Source: Deltaproteobacteria bacterium
Lineage (GTDB): Bacteria > Desulfobacterota_B > Binatia > Bin18
Length of the DNA: 11,265 bases
Assembly (NCBI GenBank): GCA_012271025.1
Contig: JAAXHF010000737.1
Span: 1-11,265 of the forward strand
Reading direction: 5' to 3'
Shown here: in pieces, positions 1 to 7,294 of the stretch
Position numbering within the stretch: the first letter of the stretch is position 1
How the letters are laid out: every line of letters starts with the position of its first letter
Made by a program: the position numbers and the translations under genes
Notes under the pieces: generated by a model
Seen by the model: the letters and a program-made list of their open reading frames with translations, nothing else
What the model was told of the DNA's origin: nothing
Database searches by the model: none

Positions 1-32
1 TAGCCGGAGGCGTAACCTGACATCCCGTACTT

Positions 33-58
33 GTCGGATTACGCTACGCTAATCCGAC
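33..58. repeat. REP-like hairpin downstream of the amidase gene
   Basis: A 9-nt arm, GTCGGATTA (33-41), is matched exactly by its complement TAATCCGAC (50-58) across an 8-nt loop, CGCTACGC. A palindrome of this type (GTCGGATTA...TAATCCGAC) is a common intergenic REP-like repeat in many GC-rich proteobacterial genomes; that is recalled, not searched. It lies 32 nt past the amidase stop, so it could help end that transcript or protect its 3' end. There is no T-tract, so a standard intrinsic terminator is not supported. Confidence 0.6.
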
Positions 59-90
59 CTACTACACTTGGCCTCACTCCAGGGCAGGGG

Positions 91-1536
91 CTAGACGGCC
101 ACATGCACCGGCGGGCGCTTGCCGGCCCACGGCTTTGCCTCTTCCAGCTGCGCGGCCAGGCGCAGCAAGCCCGCTTCGTCCCCGAAACGACCGACAAACT
201 GCACCCCAACCGGCAGGCCATCGGCGCTCCAGTGCAGGGGCAGGGAGATGGCCGGCTGACCGGTCGTATTGAACAGCGGCGTAAAGGGCACGTAGGAGAA
301 GACCTGGCGGGTCCACTCCATCGCCGTCATACCGGCCCGGTTCTGATTGACTTCTCCGTGCGGCGCGGGCGGCGTGGCAATGGTCGGCGTCACAAAGACG
401 TCGATGTCTTCAAAGAAGCGACCCACGATGCGGGACAGGCGACCACCGTGGTCCATGGATTTCAGCAGATCGACCGCGCTGTATTTCTTGCCGTCTTCCC
501 AGACGGCCAGCGTCACGGCTTCCAGCGTATCCGGGCTCGGCGAACGCCCCATTTGTGCGGCCAGGTCTTCGACCGCCATGGTGTTATACGCAGCCCAGAT
601 CACATGAACGTTTGCAAGGAACTCCTCCCAGTCATACTCCGGCCGGCCTTCATGCACCGTATGGCCGAGTTCCTCCAGTAGCCGCACAGTGTCATGGACC
701 GCTCGCTCGCACTCCGGGTCAACCTTCTCACCCGAGGCGGGCGTTGTGGTCCAGGCGATGCGCAGCGTCCCCGGCGCCGCACCTGGTTCCTCACGGTAGG
801 GACGAGCCGGCGGGACCGGCAGGCCGGGCGCGCCGGCATCGGCGCCGGCCACGATGTCGAGCAGCGTCGCGGAGTCGCGGACACTGCGCGAGACCACAAA
901 CTCACACGCCAGGCCGCACAGCGGATCAGAAAAGTCGGGTCCGGTCGGCACCCGGTCGCGCGATGGCTTGAGGCCGACCAGACCGTTGCACGAGGCCGGA
1001 ATGCGGATAGAGCCACCGCCGTCGTTGGCATGGGCAACCGGCACGATACCGGCGGCGACCGACGCGGCGGACCCGCCGCTCGAACCGCCGGCGCTATGAC
1101 CGGCCTTCCATGGGTTGTGGACCGGCCCGAACAGAACGGTCTCGGTCGTCGGGTTATAGCCCAGCTCCGGGGTTTGGGTCGTGCCGGTCAGCACAAACCC
1201 GGCACGCCGAAAGCGCGCCATGAGTTCGGAATCCTCAGGGGCGACATAGCCCTGGGCCAGCCGTGAGCCCATGTCGAGGCGGACGCCCTTGGCATGCAGG
1301 ACGAGTTCTTTGATCAGAAACGGTACGCCGCCGAAGGGGCCGTGCGGCAAACCTGCCTGAATCTCGGCGCGTGCCTGGTCTGCCAGCACCTGGAGTACGG
1401 CGTTCAGTTGCGGGTTGAGCTTTTCAATGGCCTGGACTGCGGTGGACACCAGTTCTTCGGCGCTGACTTCGTTGCGCGCCACCAGCTCAGCCAGCCCGAG
1501 TCCGTCATACTTTGCATATTCACTCAGAGACAGCAT
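91..1536 (-). CDS. Amidase-signature family hydrolase, NylA-like
   Basis: A 481-aa amidase-signature (AS) enzyme that hydrolyses a C-N amide bond, probably in the cytoplasm because no signal peptide is visible. The Ser-cisSer-Lys triad can be read directly. The Lys is K76 in FLIKE, the cis-Ser is S152 in [12 protein letters not shown], and the nucleophile is S176 in [11 protein letters not shown]. The S152-S176 spacing of 24 equals that of FAAH and malonamidase. The [11 protein letters not shown]...GLVGLKPS version is typical of the branch containing 6-aminohexanoate cyclic-dimer hydrolase (NylA) and bacterial 'amidase' entries of 470-500 aa, so the length is complete. The ATG is well supported: AAAGGAGG lies 8 nt upstream. 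The gene follows the MFS gene on the same strand after a 104-nt gap, and a 5-bp hairpin (1555-1567) sits just before the Shine-Dalgarno. The substrate cannot be told from sequence; Glu-tRNA amidotransferase GatA is unlikely, as no gatB or gatC is nearby. Confidence 0.93.
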   Translation of the reverse strand: MLSLSEYAKYDGLGLAELVARNEVSAEELVSTAVQAIEKLNPQLNAVLQVLADQARAEIQAGLPHGPFGGVPFLIKELVLHAKGVRLDMGSRLAQGYVAPEDSELMARFRRAGFVLTGTTQTPELGYNPTTETVLFGPVHNPWKAGHSAGGSSGGSAASVAAGIVPVAHANDGGGSIRIPASCNGLVGLKPSRDRVPTGPDFSDPLCGLACEFVVSRSVRDSATLLDIVAGADAGAPGLPVPPARPYREEPGAAPGTLRIAWTTTPASGEKVDPECERAVHDTVRLLEELGHTVHEGRPEYDWEEFLANVHVIWAAYNTMAVEDLAAQMGRSPSPDTLEAVTLAVWEDGKKYSAVDLLKSMDHGGRLSRIVGRFFEDIDVFVTPTIATPPAPHGEVNQNRAGMTAMEWTRQVFSYVPFTPLFNTTGQPAISLPLHWSADGLPVGVQFVGRFGDEAGLLRLAAQLEEAKPWAGKRPPVHVAV

Positions 1537-1640
1537 CGTTGCACCCTCCTTTGTTGGGGAGCCCCCAGCCTAGCATGTCGTACTCGAAAGCGTCCACGCA
1601 TCGGCTGAGGGATCGCACCGCAAGAGAGTTCCTGCACTTG

Positions 1641-2849
1641 CTACCGCAGCCCGGACCGCAGCGCCGCAAACCAGAACCCGACCGCGCCGAGGAGGGCCAC
1701 GCCGAGGACGGCGCCGAGCATCCAGGCCGGGTCGCCGGTAGCGGTCCAGATGGCGGCCGTGCCGAGCGGGGCCAGGGCCGAGGCGACCATCATCGGCGCG
1801 CCCATCATCCCGATGGTCTTGCCGTAGTGCTCCCGGCCCAGCCACTCGGCCGGCGCCACCCCGCGCAGAATGCTGGTGATGCCGTTGGTGATGCCAAAGG
1901 CGATGGCAAAGAGGATCAGCCAGCCGAGTCGGGGCGGCGAAACGAGCAGGATCGCGACCGCGCCGAGGCTGAGTGTCGTCGTCAGCGCACCGACCAGACT
2001 GAGGCGCGCCCGCTCGCCCAAGGCCATCATCGTCAGGCGTCCGGCGAACTGCATTGGACCGATCAGGGCGGCCGCAATCACGATGGAAGCCGTCTCGACC
2101 CCGATTGACTTGAGATACGGCACGAGCTGAAACACGAGGCCGGACAGGCTGGCCCACCAGGCCGTGAACCACACGCACAGCCCCCAGAACATCGGGTCGC
2201 GCAGGCGCAGGCGCATGACCGCCCGAGCCTCGTCCGAGGACGGGGGCGCGGCATCCTCGGCAGTGCTGCGAGCGAGGGACCGCGGCGGTGTGAGCCACCA
2301 GTGGATGGGAATGCAGATACAGACGTGGAGACCGGCCAGCACCAGCAACACCTCGCGCCAGGCGAGCACGGTCAGGAGGCCTTCAATCAGGGGGATGAAC
2401 ACCGTGCTGGCAAAGCCGGCGATGAGGGTCAGGGCGGTAATCGCCCGCCGAGCGTCGGTCCCAAAGTGCCGGGTGAGGACGGCAAAAGCGGGATCGTACA
2501 GGATGGCCGCCATGCACGCGCCGAGTCCCAGCCAGACGGCGTACAAGGCCACGGGCTGTTCGACCTGCGACCAGGCTGCCAGGAGCAGACTCGCGCCCAG
2601 CGAGCCGCCGGTCATGATAGTCCGCCCGCCGTAGCGGTCGATAATTGCCCCGACCGGATAGGCGCACAGCCCGGCCGTCAGCAGGCCGACGGTGGCGGCG
2701 CCGTTGAGCAGCGGCAGGGACCAGTCGAACGCGTCGGCCATGGGCAGGACGAACAACGGGAAGCCGTAGAAGAGCGATCCCCAGGACACGATCTGAGCGC
2801 TGCCGAGCGCCGTAATAATCACGGCCGGATGCCGCCTCAGCGATTGCAT
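1641..2849 (-). CDS. MFS transporter
   Basis: A 402-aa major facilitator superfamily permease of about 12 hydrophobic segments in two halves separated by a polar central loop rich in Arg, Ser, Glu and Asp. The first helix follows RRHPAVIITALGSAQIVSWG, and the conserved MFS motif A between TM2 and TM3 is visible as GAIIDRYGGR (residues 67-76, with D71). Length is normal for the family. The sequence does not reveal the substrate. The amidase gene follows on the same strand, so import of an amide-containing compound is a reasonable inference. No Shine-Dalgarno precedes the ATG. A weak promoter-like pair on the minus strand (TTGGAC at 2878-2883, TATTCG at 2854-2859, spacer 18) would start transcription close to the A of ATG, so a leaderless mRNA is possible but unproven. 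No longer in-frame start fits the family N-terminus better. Confidence 0.9.
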   Translation of the reverse strand: MQSLRRHPAVIITALGSAQIVSWGSLFYGFPLFVLPMADAFDWSLPLLNGAATVGLLTAGLCAYPVGAIIDRYGGRTIMTGGSLGASLLLAAWSQVEQPVALYAVWLGLGACMAAILYDPAFAVLTRHFGTDARRAITALTLIAGFASTVFIPLIEGLLTVLAWREVLLVLAGLHVCICIPIHWWLTPPRSLARSTAEDAAPPSSDEARAVMRLRLRDPMFWGLCVWFTAWWASLSGLVFQLVPYLKSIGVETASIVIAAALIGPMQFAGRLTMMALGERARLSLVGALTTTLSLGAVAILLVSPPRLGWLILFAIAFGITNGITSILRGVAPAEWLGREHYGKTIGMMGAPMMVASALAPLGTAAIWTATGDPAWMLGAVLGVALLGAVGFWFAALRSGLR

Positions 2850-2989
2850 GGATCGAATACCGGGTTCGGCCTCGCGGGTCCAACACAGGGATCACAGATT
2901 CGCGCCTGCCGACCCTAACAGGAAGCAGCCCGGAACAAAACCGTCTGTACCGGGCGGGTGGTGTCTCACTGTGAAATTCTCTTTTCTCG

Positions 2990-3017
2990 GTAGGGGTGAC
3001 GCATGCGTCGCCCCTAC
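2990..3017. repeat. REP-like 28-nt palindrome
   Basis: The 28 nt are symmetric about 3003/3004, around a central GCATGC. The arms GTAGGGGTGAC and GTCGCCCCTAC pair with one mismatch (T2997 opposite G3010), which is a G-U wobble in RNA. The type GTAGGGGCGACGC-ATGC-GTCGCCCCTAC is a frequent dispersed intergenic palindrome in many bacterial genomes and gives rise to spurious 'RGDACVAPT' peptides. It is probably non-coding. Confidence 0.75.
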
Positions 3018-3028
3018 TCCTGACGCAG

Positions 3029-3085
3029 AAATCCCCCTGCGCTGACGCGCTTCCCCCTTTGAAAAAGGGGGATTGAGGGGGATTT
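3029..3085. repeat. Nested inverted repeat (AAATCCCCCT / CCCCCTTT type)
   Basis: The outer arms AAATCCCCCT (3029-3038) and AGGGGGATTT (3076-3085) are exact complements. The inner arms TCCCCCTTT (3052-3060) and AAAGGGGGA (3064-3072) are exact complements across the 3-nt loop GAA. This resembles the widespread dispersed repeat whose translation gives 'NPPFSKG' or 'PPFFKGG' peptides. It lies 11 nt after the 28-nt palindrome, so two distinct elements sit side by side. Folding would give a strong two-tier hairpin, on either strand. Confidence 0.75.
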
Positions 3086-3241
3086 GCCCGCCGTGGCGCC
3101 CGTCCTCGGAGCGGGCCGCTGAGGATGAGACAGGCAATCGTTGGCAATCGGAGAATTCTGTGCTTGACTCGGACACACGCAGGTGCCGCCGCTCGGACGC
3201 GGGTCCTGCGATTTCATTCGATTGGACAGGCCAGTTTTGCC

Positions 3242-4180
3242 ATGAAAGTCGCCACCGGACGTGGATTCTATGAGCGCTATGGCGCGTCGGCCCGACACAT
3301 TGCGCCGGATATCGGCTGGGCTCTGCTGGAAGCGGACGGCTCGTGGTCAGAGCCGCCCGACGCGTGTGAGCTGATCGTCCTGGCCGGCGACGCCTACACC
3401 CGGGCGTTTGTCGATACGGTCTCGGCCCTGCCCGAGCCGCGCTGGGCGCACACCGAAGACGCCGGCGTGGACGGGCCTTTTTATGACGCCATGCGCGCCA
3501 AGGGCGTGATGCTGACCCACAGCCCGGGGGCCAACGCGCCCGAGGTGGCCGAGTTTGCGCTGAGTTTCATCCTGTGGACGGCCAAGCGGCTGGGTGACTT
3601 GCAGGCTCAGCAGCAGGCTCGCGAGTGGCGGCTGCTCGAGCTGCAAAGCCTGAGCGACAAGACGCTGCTGGTTATCGGTCTGGGCGCGATCGGCAGCCGG
3701 GTTGCGCGCTACGCCAAGGGCTTTGGCATGCGGGTGCTGGGGCTGAGACAGTCTGCGGCTGCGGTCGAGCAGGTCGACCGACAGGGTACGCTGGCCGAGC
3801 TGGAGACGTTTTTACCCGAGGCCGATTTTGTGGTGGTGGCGCTGCCGCTGACGCCCCAGACTCGGGGACTGATCGGCCGGACACAGCTGGCCCGGATGAA
3901 ACCGGGCGCGACCCTGGTCAATATCGCCCGCGGAGCGATTGTGGATACCGAGGCGGTCCGGGACGCCCTGGTGGCGGGTCGGCTTGGGCAAGCCTGTCTG
4001 GACGTGCTGCCGACCGAGCCGTGGCCAAAAGACGACTCCCTGTGGGAGACGCCGCATCTGTTCCTGACCCCGCATAACGCCTGGTCCTCACCCCTGTATG
4101 TGCCCCGCGTGGCGGACATCTGGCTGGATAACCTGGGGCGCTATGTGCGGGGTGAGGCGCTGCTGCACCGGGCCTTCTGA
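3242..4180 (+). CDS. D-isomer-specific 2-hydroxyacid dehydrogenase
   Basis: A 312-aa NAD(P)-dependent oxidoreductase of the D-2-hydroxyacid dehydrogenase family, interconverting a 2-keto acid and a D-2-hydroxy acid in the cytoplasm. The substrate-binding domain is split around the Rossmann domain. The dinucleotide motif GLGAIG is at 146-151. The catalytic triad is complete: R230 in NIARGAIVD, E259 in LPTEP and H278 in TPHNA. The R-to-E spacing of 29 and E-to-H spacing of 19 fit the family. Length is typical at about 310-330 aa. I chose the ATG at 3242 because upstream codons back to 3125 encode a low-quality extension beside the REP-like repeats. The Shine-Dalgarno (GGACAGG, about 11 nt upstream) is weak. 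The stop is 8 nt from the stop of the convergent oxidoreductase gene. The exact substrate (glyoxylate, hydroxypyruvate, phosphoglycerate or other) cannot be read; no C-terminal ACT domain is present, so SerA is unlikely. Confidence 0.9.
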   Translation: MKVATGRGFYERYGASARHIAPDIGWALLEADGSWSEPPDACELIVLAGDAYTRAFVDTVSALPEPRWAHTEDAGVDGPFYDAMRAKGVMLTHSPGANAPEVAEFALSFILWTAKRLGDLQAQQQAREWRLLELQSLSDKTLLVIGLGAIGSRVARYAKGFGMRVLGLRQSAAAVEQVDRQGTLAELETFLPEADFVVVALPLTPQTRGLIGRTQLARMKPGATLVNIARGAIVDTEAVRDALVAGRLGQACLDVLPTEPWPKDDSLWETPHLFLTPHNAWSSPLYVPRVADIWLDNLGRYVRGEALLHRAF

Positions 4181-4188
4181 GCCCGTCC

Positions 4189-5256
4189 TCACAGCTTGTC
4201 CATCACCTGGCGGGCGAAATCCTCGATGACCTGGTACTGGGTCTCAAACGACGGCAGCAGCATGAGCTGCTTGAGCCCGGCCTGCTCCAGCCCGCGAACC
4301 TGCTCGATAATCTCCTCCGGGCTGCCGGCCAGACACGTTGATTTGATCAGCTCAGGCGTGACGAATTTGGCCTCTTCGGGCAGCAGATAGGTGCAGTGCC
4401 CGGCGTGGATTCGCATATGCCGGTGGGTTGCGGGGGTGGCCTCGACCTGGGCGCTGTACTCGTCCCATATCTGGCGCAGGTGGCCCGGCGGGCCGCCGCC
4501 GAACTGGCGAATCTTGTCGTACAGATAATGGATGGAGGCGATCACAAACGCGCCACACTCGCGCAGTACGCGCTCGGAGTTGAGGGATTCGCCCGGCCGT
4601 AACATCACCGCCGTGGTCAGCGAGGCCGTATAAAAGTCGTCGGCCAGGCTCCGCCCGGCGCGCTGGGCGCCGGCCTCGGCGTTCTGCAAGGCGCGGTGCA
4701 TGAAGCCGGGGTTGGGCGGCACCGACATGACCAGGCCCTCGCCGTACTCCCCGGCCAGGGCCTGGGCCTTGGGGCCGAAACCGGACACGTACAGCGGGAT
4801 GGGTTCCTCGACATTGATGAACTTGTGGTCCTGCATCAGGAACTGGACCGGATGGGTCTGACCCTGCCAGCTGAAGTCGACCTCCTGGCCGCGCAACAGG
4901 CTGCGCAGCACCCGCAGGTAGTCGGCGAACTCCTTGAGTTTCATCGGCTTGTGGCCCATCAGCCGGGTGGCCGTGTTGCCGGTGCCGATGCCCAGGAAGG
5001 TCCGGCCCGGAGCCAGCTGGTTAATGGTGGCGATGCTGTTGGCCGTGACCGGTGCCAGGCGGGTGCCGGCAACCGACACCCCGGTCCCGATCTTCATGCG
5101 ACGGGTCTGCTGGGCGGCCAGGGCCAGAACCGCGTAACAGTCCGACCAGATCATCTGACTGTCGGCTATCCAGGCGTGCGAATAGCCGAGGTTCTCGGCG
5201 TGGGTGATATAGCCGATCTCGTCGATCTTCGAGGCGGTGCAAATCCCAAAATCCAT
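4189..5256 (-). CDS. LLM-class F420/flavin-dependent oxidoreductase
   Basis: A 355-aa single-domain TIM-barrel enzyme of the luciferase-like monooxygenase superfamily, most like the F420-dependent, methylenetetrahydromethanopterin reductase-like branch. The N-terminal strand MDFGICTA, the MKIGTGVSV...TR segment (54-66), the LAPGRTFLGIGTGNTATR block (81-98) that contacts the cofactor phosphate, and the PIPLYVSGFGPKAQALAG block (152-169) are all present. Length is normal. FMN or F420 use and the substrate are not decided by these motifs. The ATG is well supported: the Shine-Dalgarno GAGGAG overlaps the TGA of the upstream SnoaL-like gene, with 11 nt between the genes. That arrangement suggests co-transcription and translational coupling, and perhaps action on the same small molecule. 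Confidence 0.88.
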   Translation of the reverse strand: MDFGICTASKIDEIGYITHAENLGYSHAWIADSQMIWSDCYAVLALAAQQTRRMKIGTGVSVAGTRLAPVTANSIATINQLAPGRTFLGIGTGNTATRLMGHKPMKLKEFADYLRVLRSLLRGQEVDFSWQGQTHPVQFLMQDHKFINVEEPIPLYVSGFGPKAQALAGEYGEGLVMSVPPNPGFMHRALQNAEAGAQRAGRSLADDFYTASLTTAVMLRPGESLNSERVLRECGAFVIASIHYLYDKIRQFGGGPPGHLRQIWDEYSAQVEATPATHRHMRIHAGHCTYLLPEEAKFVTPELIKSTCLAGSPEEIIEQVRGLEQAGLKQLMLLPSFETQYQVIEDFARQVMDKL

Positions 5257-5267
5257 CCTGCCGCTCC

Positions 5268-5669
5268 TCAGTCACACAGGGCGTCGCTGACGAGTTCGGT
5301 GTCGAGGTACTCGGTCAGGGAGTGAATTTTCCCGTCCACAATCCGCCACACCCGGCAGTAGGTATTGTTGTAGTCCTTGCCGGTGTGGGTGCGGGATACG
5401 CCGGTGGCCTGCTCGGCAACGTACTCGCCGTCGGCAATCAGGTTCTCAATCGTCATGGCGATTGCTCCGCCTTCGAGGCGCTCGCCCAGGATGGTGGTCA
5501 GCCCCTGCTCAATCGTGTTTTTGCCCCGAATCGTTCCTGACAGCGGGGTGGAGCCGATCAGGGTAAAAGACACGTCGTCGGCGGCATCGGCCAGAAAGCC
5601 GGCCATGTCGCCGCGGCTGAGGGCATCAATGGCTTTTCGGACAACGGCTTTGTTGTGTTCGCTTGACAT
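5268..5669 (-). CDS. SnoaL-like / NTF2-fold protein
   Basis: A 133-aa protein of the nuclear transport factor 2 fold (SnoaL, ketosteroid isomerase-like). This cone-shaped fold binds small hydrophobic molecules and can act as an isomerase, hydrolase or cyclase. The N-terminal helix NKAVVRKAIDALSRGDMAGF, a central ADDVSFTLIG strand and the C-terminal strand pattern YCRVWRIVDGKIHSLTEYLD (104-123) are typical. Length is complete for the family. The start at 5669 is chosen because AGGAGG lies 4 nt upstream of its ATG; the open frame runs on to 6062 but without this signal. It is the first gene of a two-gene unit with the LLM oxidoreductase 11 nt downstream, so a shared pathway is a fair inference. 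It faces away from the membrane-protein gene across only 52 bp. The substrate is unknown. Confidence 0.85.
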   Translation of the reverse strand: MSSEHNKAVVRKAIDALSRGDMAGFLADAADDVSFTLIGSTPLSGTIRGKNTIEQGLTTILGERLEGGAIAMTIENLIADGEYVAEQATGVSRTHTGKDYNNTYCRVWRIVDGKIHSLTEYLDTELVSDALCD

Positions 5670-5689
5670 ACGGCCTCCTGTATTTTCAG

Positions 5690-5703
5690 CTATGCAGGCA
5701 TAG
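5690..5703. promoter_or_regulatory. Candidate operator in divergent promoter region
   Basis: CTATGC-AG-GCATAG is a perfect 6+6 inverted repeat with a 2-nt spacer. It sits at the centre of the 52-bp gap between the divergent starts at 5669 and 5722. A short symmetric site in this position suits a regulator dimer controlling both genes. The sequence alone does not identify the regulator, and a chance occurrence cannot be excluded. Confidence 0.35.
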
Positions 5704-5721
5704 TGCGAGGAGGAGGGGGTC

Positions 5722-6372
5722 TTGTCAAGAAACATCGCCGGCTCCCAGCTGGCCATTTTTGCGGGCTGCGGTCTGGCCAGCCTGGTGCTGGGTCTGCTCG
5801 ACGCCGGGGCGTGGCTCAGTATGCGGGAGTACGGCCTGTTCCAGAACGTCCAGGCCGGGGTGTTGGGTCTGGCGCTGGGCTTCGGCCTACTGAGCCTGTG
5901 GCGGGCCGAGGGCCAGGCGCGCGTGTTCTGGGTTTTTGTCCTGGGCTTTGCCTTTTTCTTTGTGTGGCGAGAGCTGGACCTGGACCAGGAGTTTTTCGCG
6001 GATCGGATGTTTTCGTGGGCGTATCTGTTTCGGGACAGCGTGCCGCTCAGCACCAAGCTCATCCTCGGCCTGCCCTCAATCGGGCTGAGCCTGGCCTGGG
6101 GGGGATATGTGGTGCGGCGAGCACCGCTGCTGGTGGCCGGGCTGCGGCATTACGGTCGGGGAGCAAGCCTGGTGTGGGCCGGGCTGACCCTGGCGTGTTT
6201 CGGGCTGGGCCAGATCTGGGATAAGGCGACCGCCTTCCAGCGCGATTGGGGGATACGGATCTATGATCGGGCGACCAAAGATCCGTATGTTGAGGAAGCG
6301 TTCGAGCTGCTGGGCGCGGTGGCCTTCGTGTTGCTCATTGTGGAGCTGCGGCGGACTGGATCTGAACATTGA
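5722..6372 (+). CDS. Hypothetical six-TM membrane protein
   Basis: A 216-aa integral membrane protein that I do not recognise. Hydrophobic segments lie at about residues 10-32, 42-60, 67-83, 110-131, 147-164 and 192-209, giving six predicted TM helices. Charged stretches in the loops include WRELDLDQEFFADRM (82-96) and IWDKATAFQRDWG (165-177), and acidic residues begin the last helix (EEAFELLG, 191-198). The conserved-looking W, D, E and R residues at membrane edges hint at a functional site but no family can be named. The start is TTG at 5722, supported by a purine-rich GAGGAGGAGGGGG ending 3-4 nt before it. The next ATG (5821) would remove the first helix. The gene is divergent from the SnoaL-like gene, and its last 38 bp overlap the 3' end of the EamA gene on the other strand. 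Coding character is good; function is unknown. Confidence 0.75.
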   Translation: MSRNIAGSQLAIFAGCGLASLVLGLLDAGAWLSMREYGLFQNVQAGVLGLALGFGLLSLWRAEGQARVFWVFVLGFAFFFVWRELDLDQEFFADRMFSWAYLFRDSVPLSTKLILGLPSIGLSLAWGGYVVRRAPLLVAGLRHYGRGASLVWAGLTLACFGLGQIWDKATAFQRDWGIRIYDRATKDPYVEEAFELLGAVAFVLLIVELRRTGSEH

Positions 6373-7222
6373 CCAGCCCGATCCCGATCAGGATGAGGGC
6401 GCCGCCGCTGCCCTGTAGCCACGACACCGACTCGCCGAGCCACAGCCAGGCCAGCAGGGAGGCGCCTACCGGCTCGGCCAGCAGGATGACGGCGACGATG
6501 GTTGGCGAGAGGTAGGCCAGCGCCCAGTTGACAACCGTATGGCCGATGAGCTGAGGACCGAGACCCAGCAGCAGCAGGATCAGATAGGCCGAGCCGGCAT
6601 AGCCGAGGATGGACACCGGGCTGAGCAGACACACCGCCCACAGGCACAACGCCGCACAGGCGTACACCAGACCGGCGTACAGCGGCAGCGGAACGCTCGG
6701 TCGGACCAGGCGTCCACACACCAGATAGGCCGCCATCATGACCGCCCCCCCCAGGGCCAGCAGGTCACCGTACAGGGCCTGTGGCGGGCTGAGCTGAAAA
6801 TCGTTCCAGGCGATGCACACGCTGCCGCCTATGGCCAGCCCGATTCCGAGACCGAGCCGACGGGTCGGGCGCTCGCCCCACATCAGATAGCCGGCCGGGA
6901 CCAGCAGCAGGGGGGTGAGCGTGACCAGGATGACCGAGCTGGCCACCGAGGTGTAGCGCAGCGAGGCAATCCAGCTGACAAAGTGCAGGGCCAGGCACAG
7001 GCCGGCTGCCAGCACCAGGGCCGGTCGGTGGCGGCCGACGGCGTGGCGGTGCCGCCAGCCCAGGGGCAGCAGGATCAGGCTGGCGAAACCGAGCCGGGAG
7101 GCTGCCACCAGCACGCTCGGCACCTCGGGGATGAGCTTAATCAGCGGCGCGGCGGTCGAGATGGCCGCCACCCCGATGCTCAGCAGGACGAGGCGACCGG
7201 CAGACGTGTTGAAAAAATGCAT
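6335..7222 (-). CDS. EamA-family (DMT superfamily) transporter
   Basis: A 295-aa drug/metabolite transporter superfamily protein with about ten TM helices arranged as two EamA repeats. Recognisable patterns include the N-terminal GVAAISTAAPLIKLIPEVPS followed by ASRLGFASLILLPL, the repeat-1 end YLMWGERPTRRLGLGIGLAIGG and the repeat-2 end LAEPVGASLLAWLWLGE followed by GGALILIGIGLV. The Glu-Pro and G-x-x-E positions are typical of the family. Such proteins export or import amino acids, bases or related metabolites across the inner membrane; the substrate here is not known. The start is taken at 7222 because it begins the family N-terminus. No clear Shine-Dalgarno precedes it, and the open frame continues upstream to 7957 only as antisense to the crotonase gene. 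The 3' end overlaps the convergent membrane-protein gene by 38 bp. Confidence 0.88.
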   Translation of the reverse strand: MHFFNTSAGRLVLLSIGVAAISTAAPLIKLIPEVPSVLVAASRLGFASLILLPLGWRHRHAVGRHRPALVLAAGLCLALHFVSWIASLRYTSVASSVILVTLTPLLLVPAGYLMWGERPTRRLGLGIGLAIGGSVCIAWNDFQLSPPQALYGDLLALGGAVMMAAYLVCGRLVRPSVPLPLYAGLVYACAALCLWAVCLLSPVSILGYAGSAYLILLLLGLGPQLIGHTVVNWALAYLSPTIVAVILLAEPVGASLLAWLWLGESVSWLQGSGGALILIGIGLVNVQIQSAAAPQ

Positions 7223-7241
7223 GGCTGAGGCAGTATCGGAA

Positions 7242-7279
7242 CAGACGGGTCTGAACAAGCGAGGAGTCTGGTGTGAACA
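7242..7279. promoter_or_regulatory. Candidate operator repeats between EamA and crotonase genes
   Basis: The 72-bp divergent gap (7223-7294) contains an inverted repeat CAGAC-GG-GTCTG (7242-7253). It also contains a near-direct repeat, GGTCTGAACA (7248-7257) and GGTGTGAACA (7270-7279), 9 of 10 identical and 22 bp apart, about two helical turns. This layout would suit a regulator of the two divergent genes. Short matches like these can arise by chance. Confidence 0.25.
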
Positions 7280-7294
7280 GGGGAGGGCGTGCGC

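Larger units (their letters stand above)
2850..3241. other. Divergent intergenic region, 392 nt, with REP-like elements
   Basis: This stretch separates the minus-strand MFS gene from the plus-strand dehydrogenase gene. It holds the two palindromic elements listed separately (2990-3017 and 3029-3085). Open frames through it encode runs such as RGDACVAPT, GATHASP and NPPFSKG, which are the translation of such repeats rather than real proteins. Both genes must be driven from here, but I could not find a convincing promoter for the dehydrogenase: TTGACT at 3164-3169 lacks a good -10 partner. Confidence 0.6.

Noticed and set aside
2383..3147. 254-aa frame and other frames through the REP-like repeats
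   Set aside because: They translate repeats (RGDACVTPT, NPPQSPFFKGG) or the antisense of the MFS gene.
3125..3241. 39-aa N-terminal extension of the dehydrogenase
   Set aside because: It lies next to repeats and does not resemble the family. The ATG at 3242 gives a normal-length protein.
5670..6062. Upstream extension of the SnoaL-like gene to 264 aa
   Set aside because: The extra part is antisense to the membrane-protein gene and lacks a ribosome site. The ATG at 5669 has AGGAGG just upstream and a family-like N-terminus.
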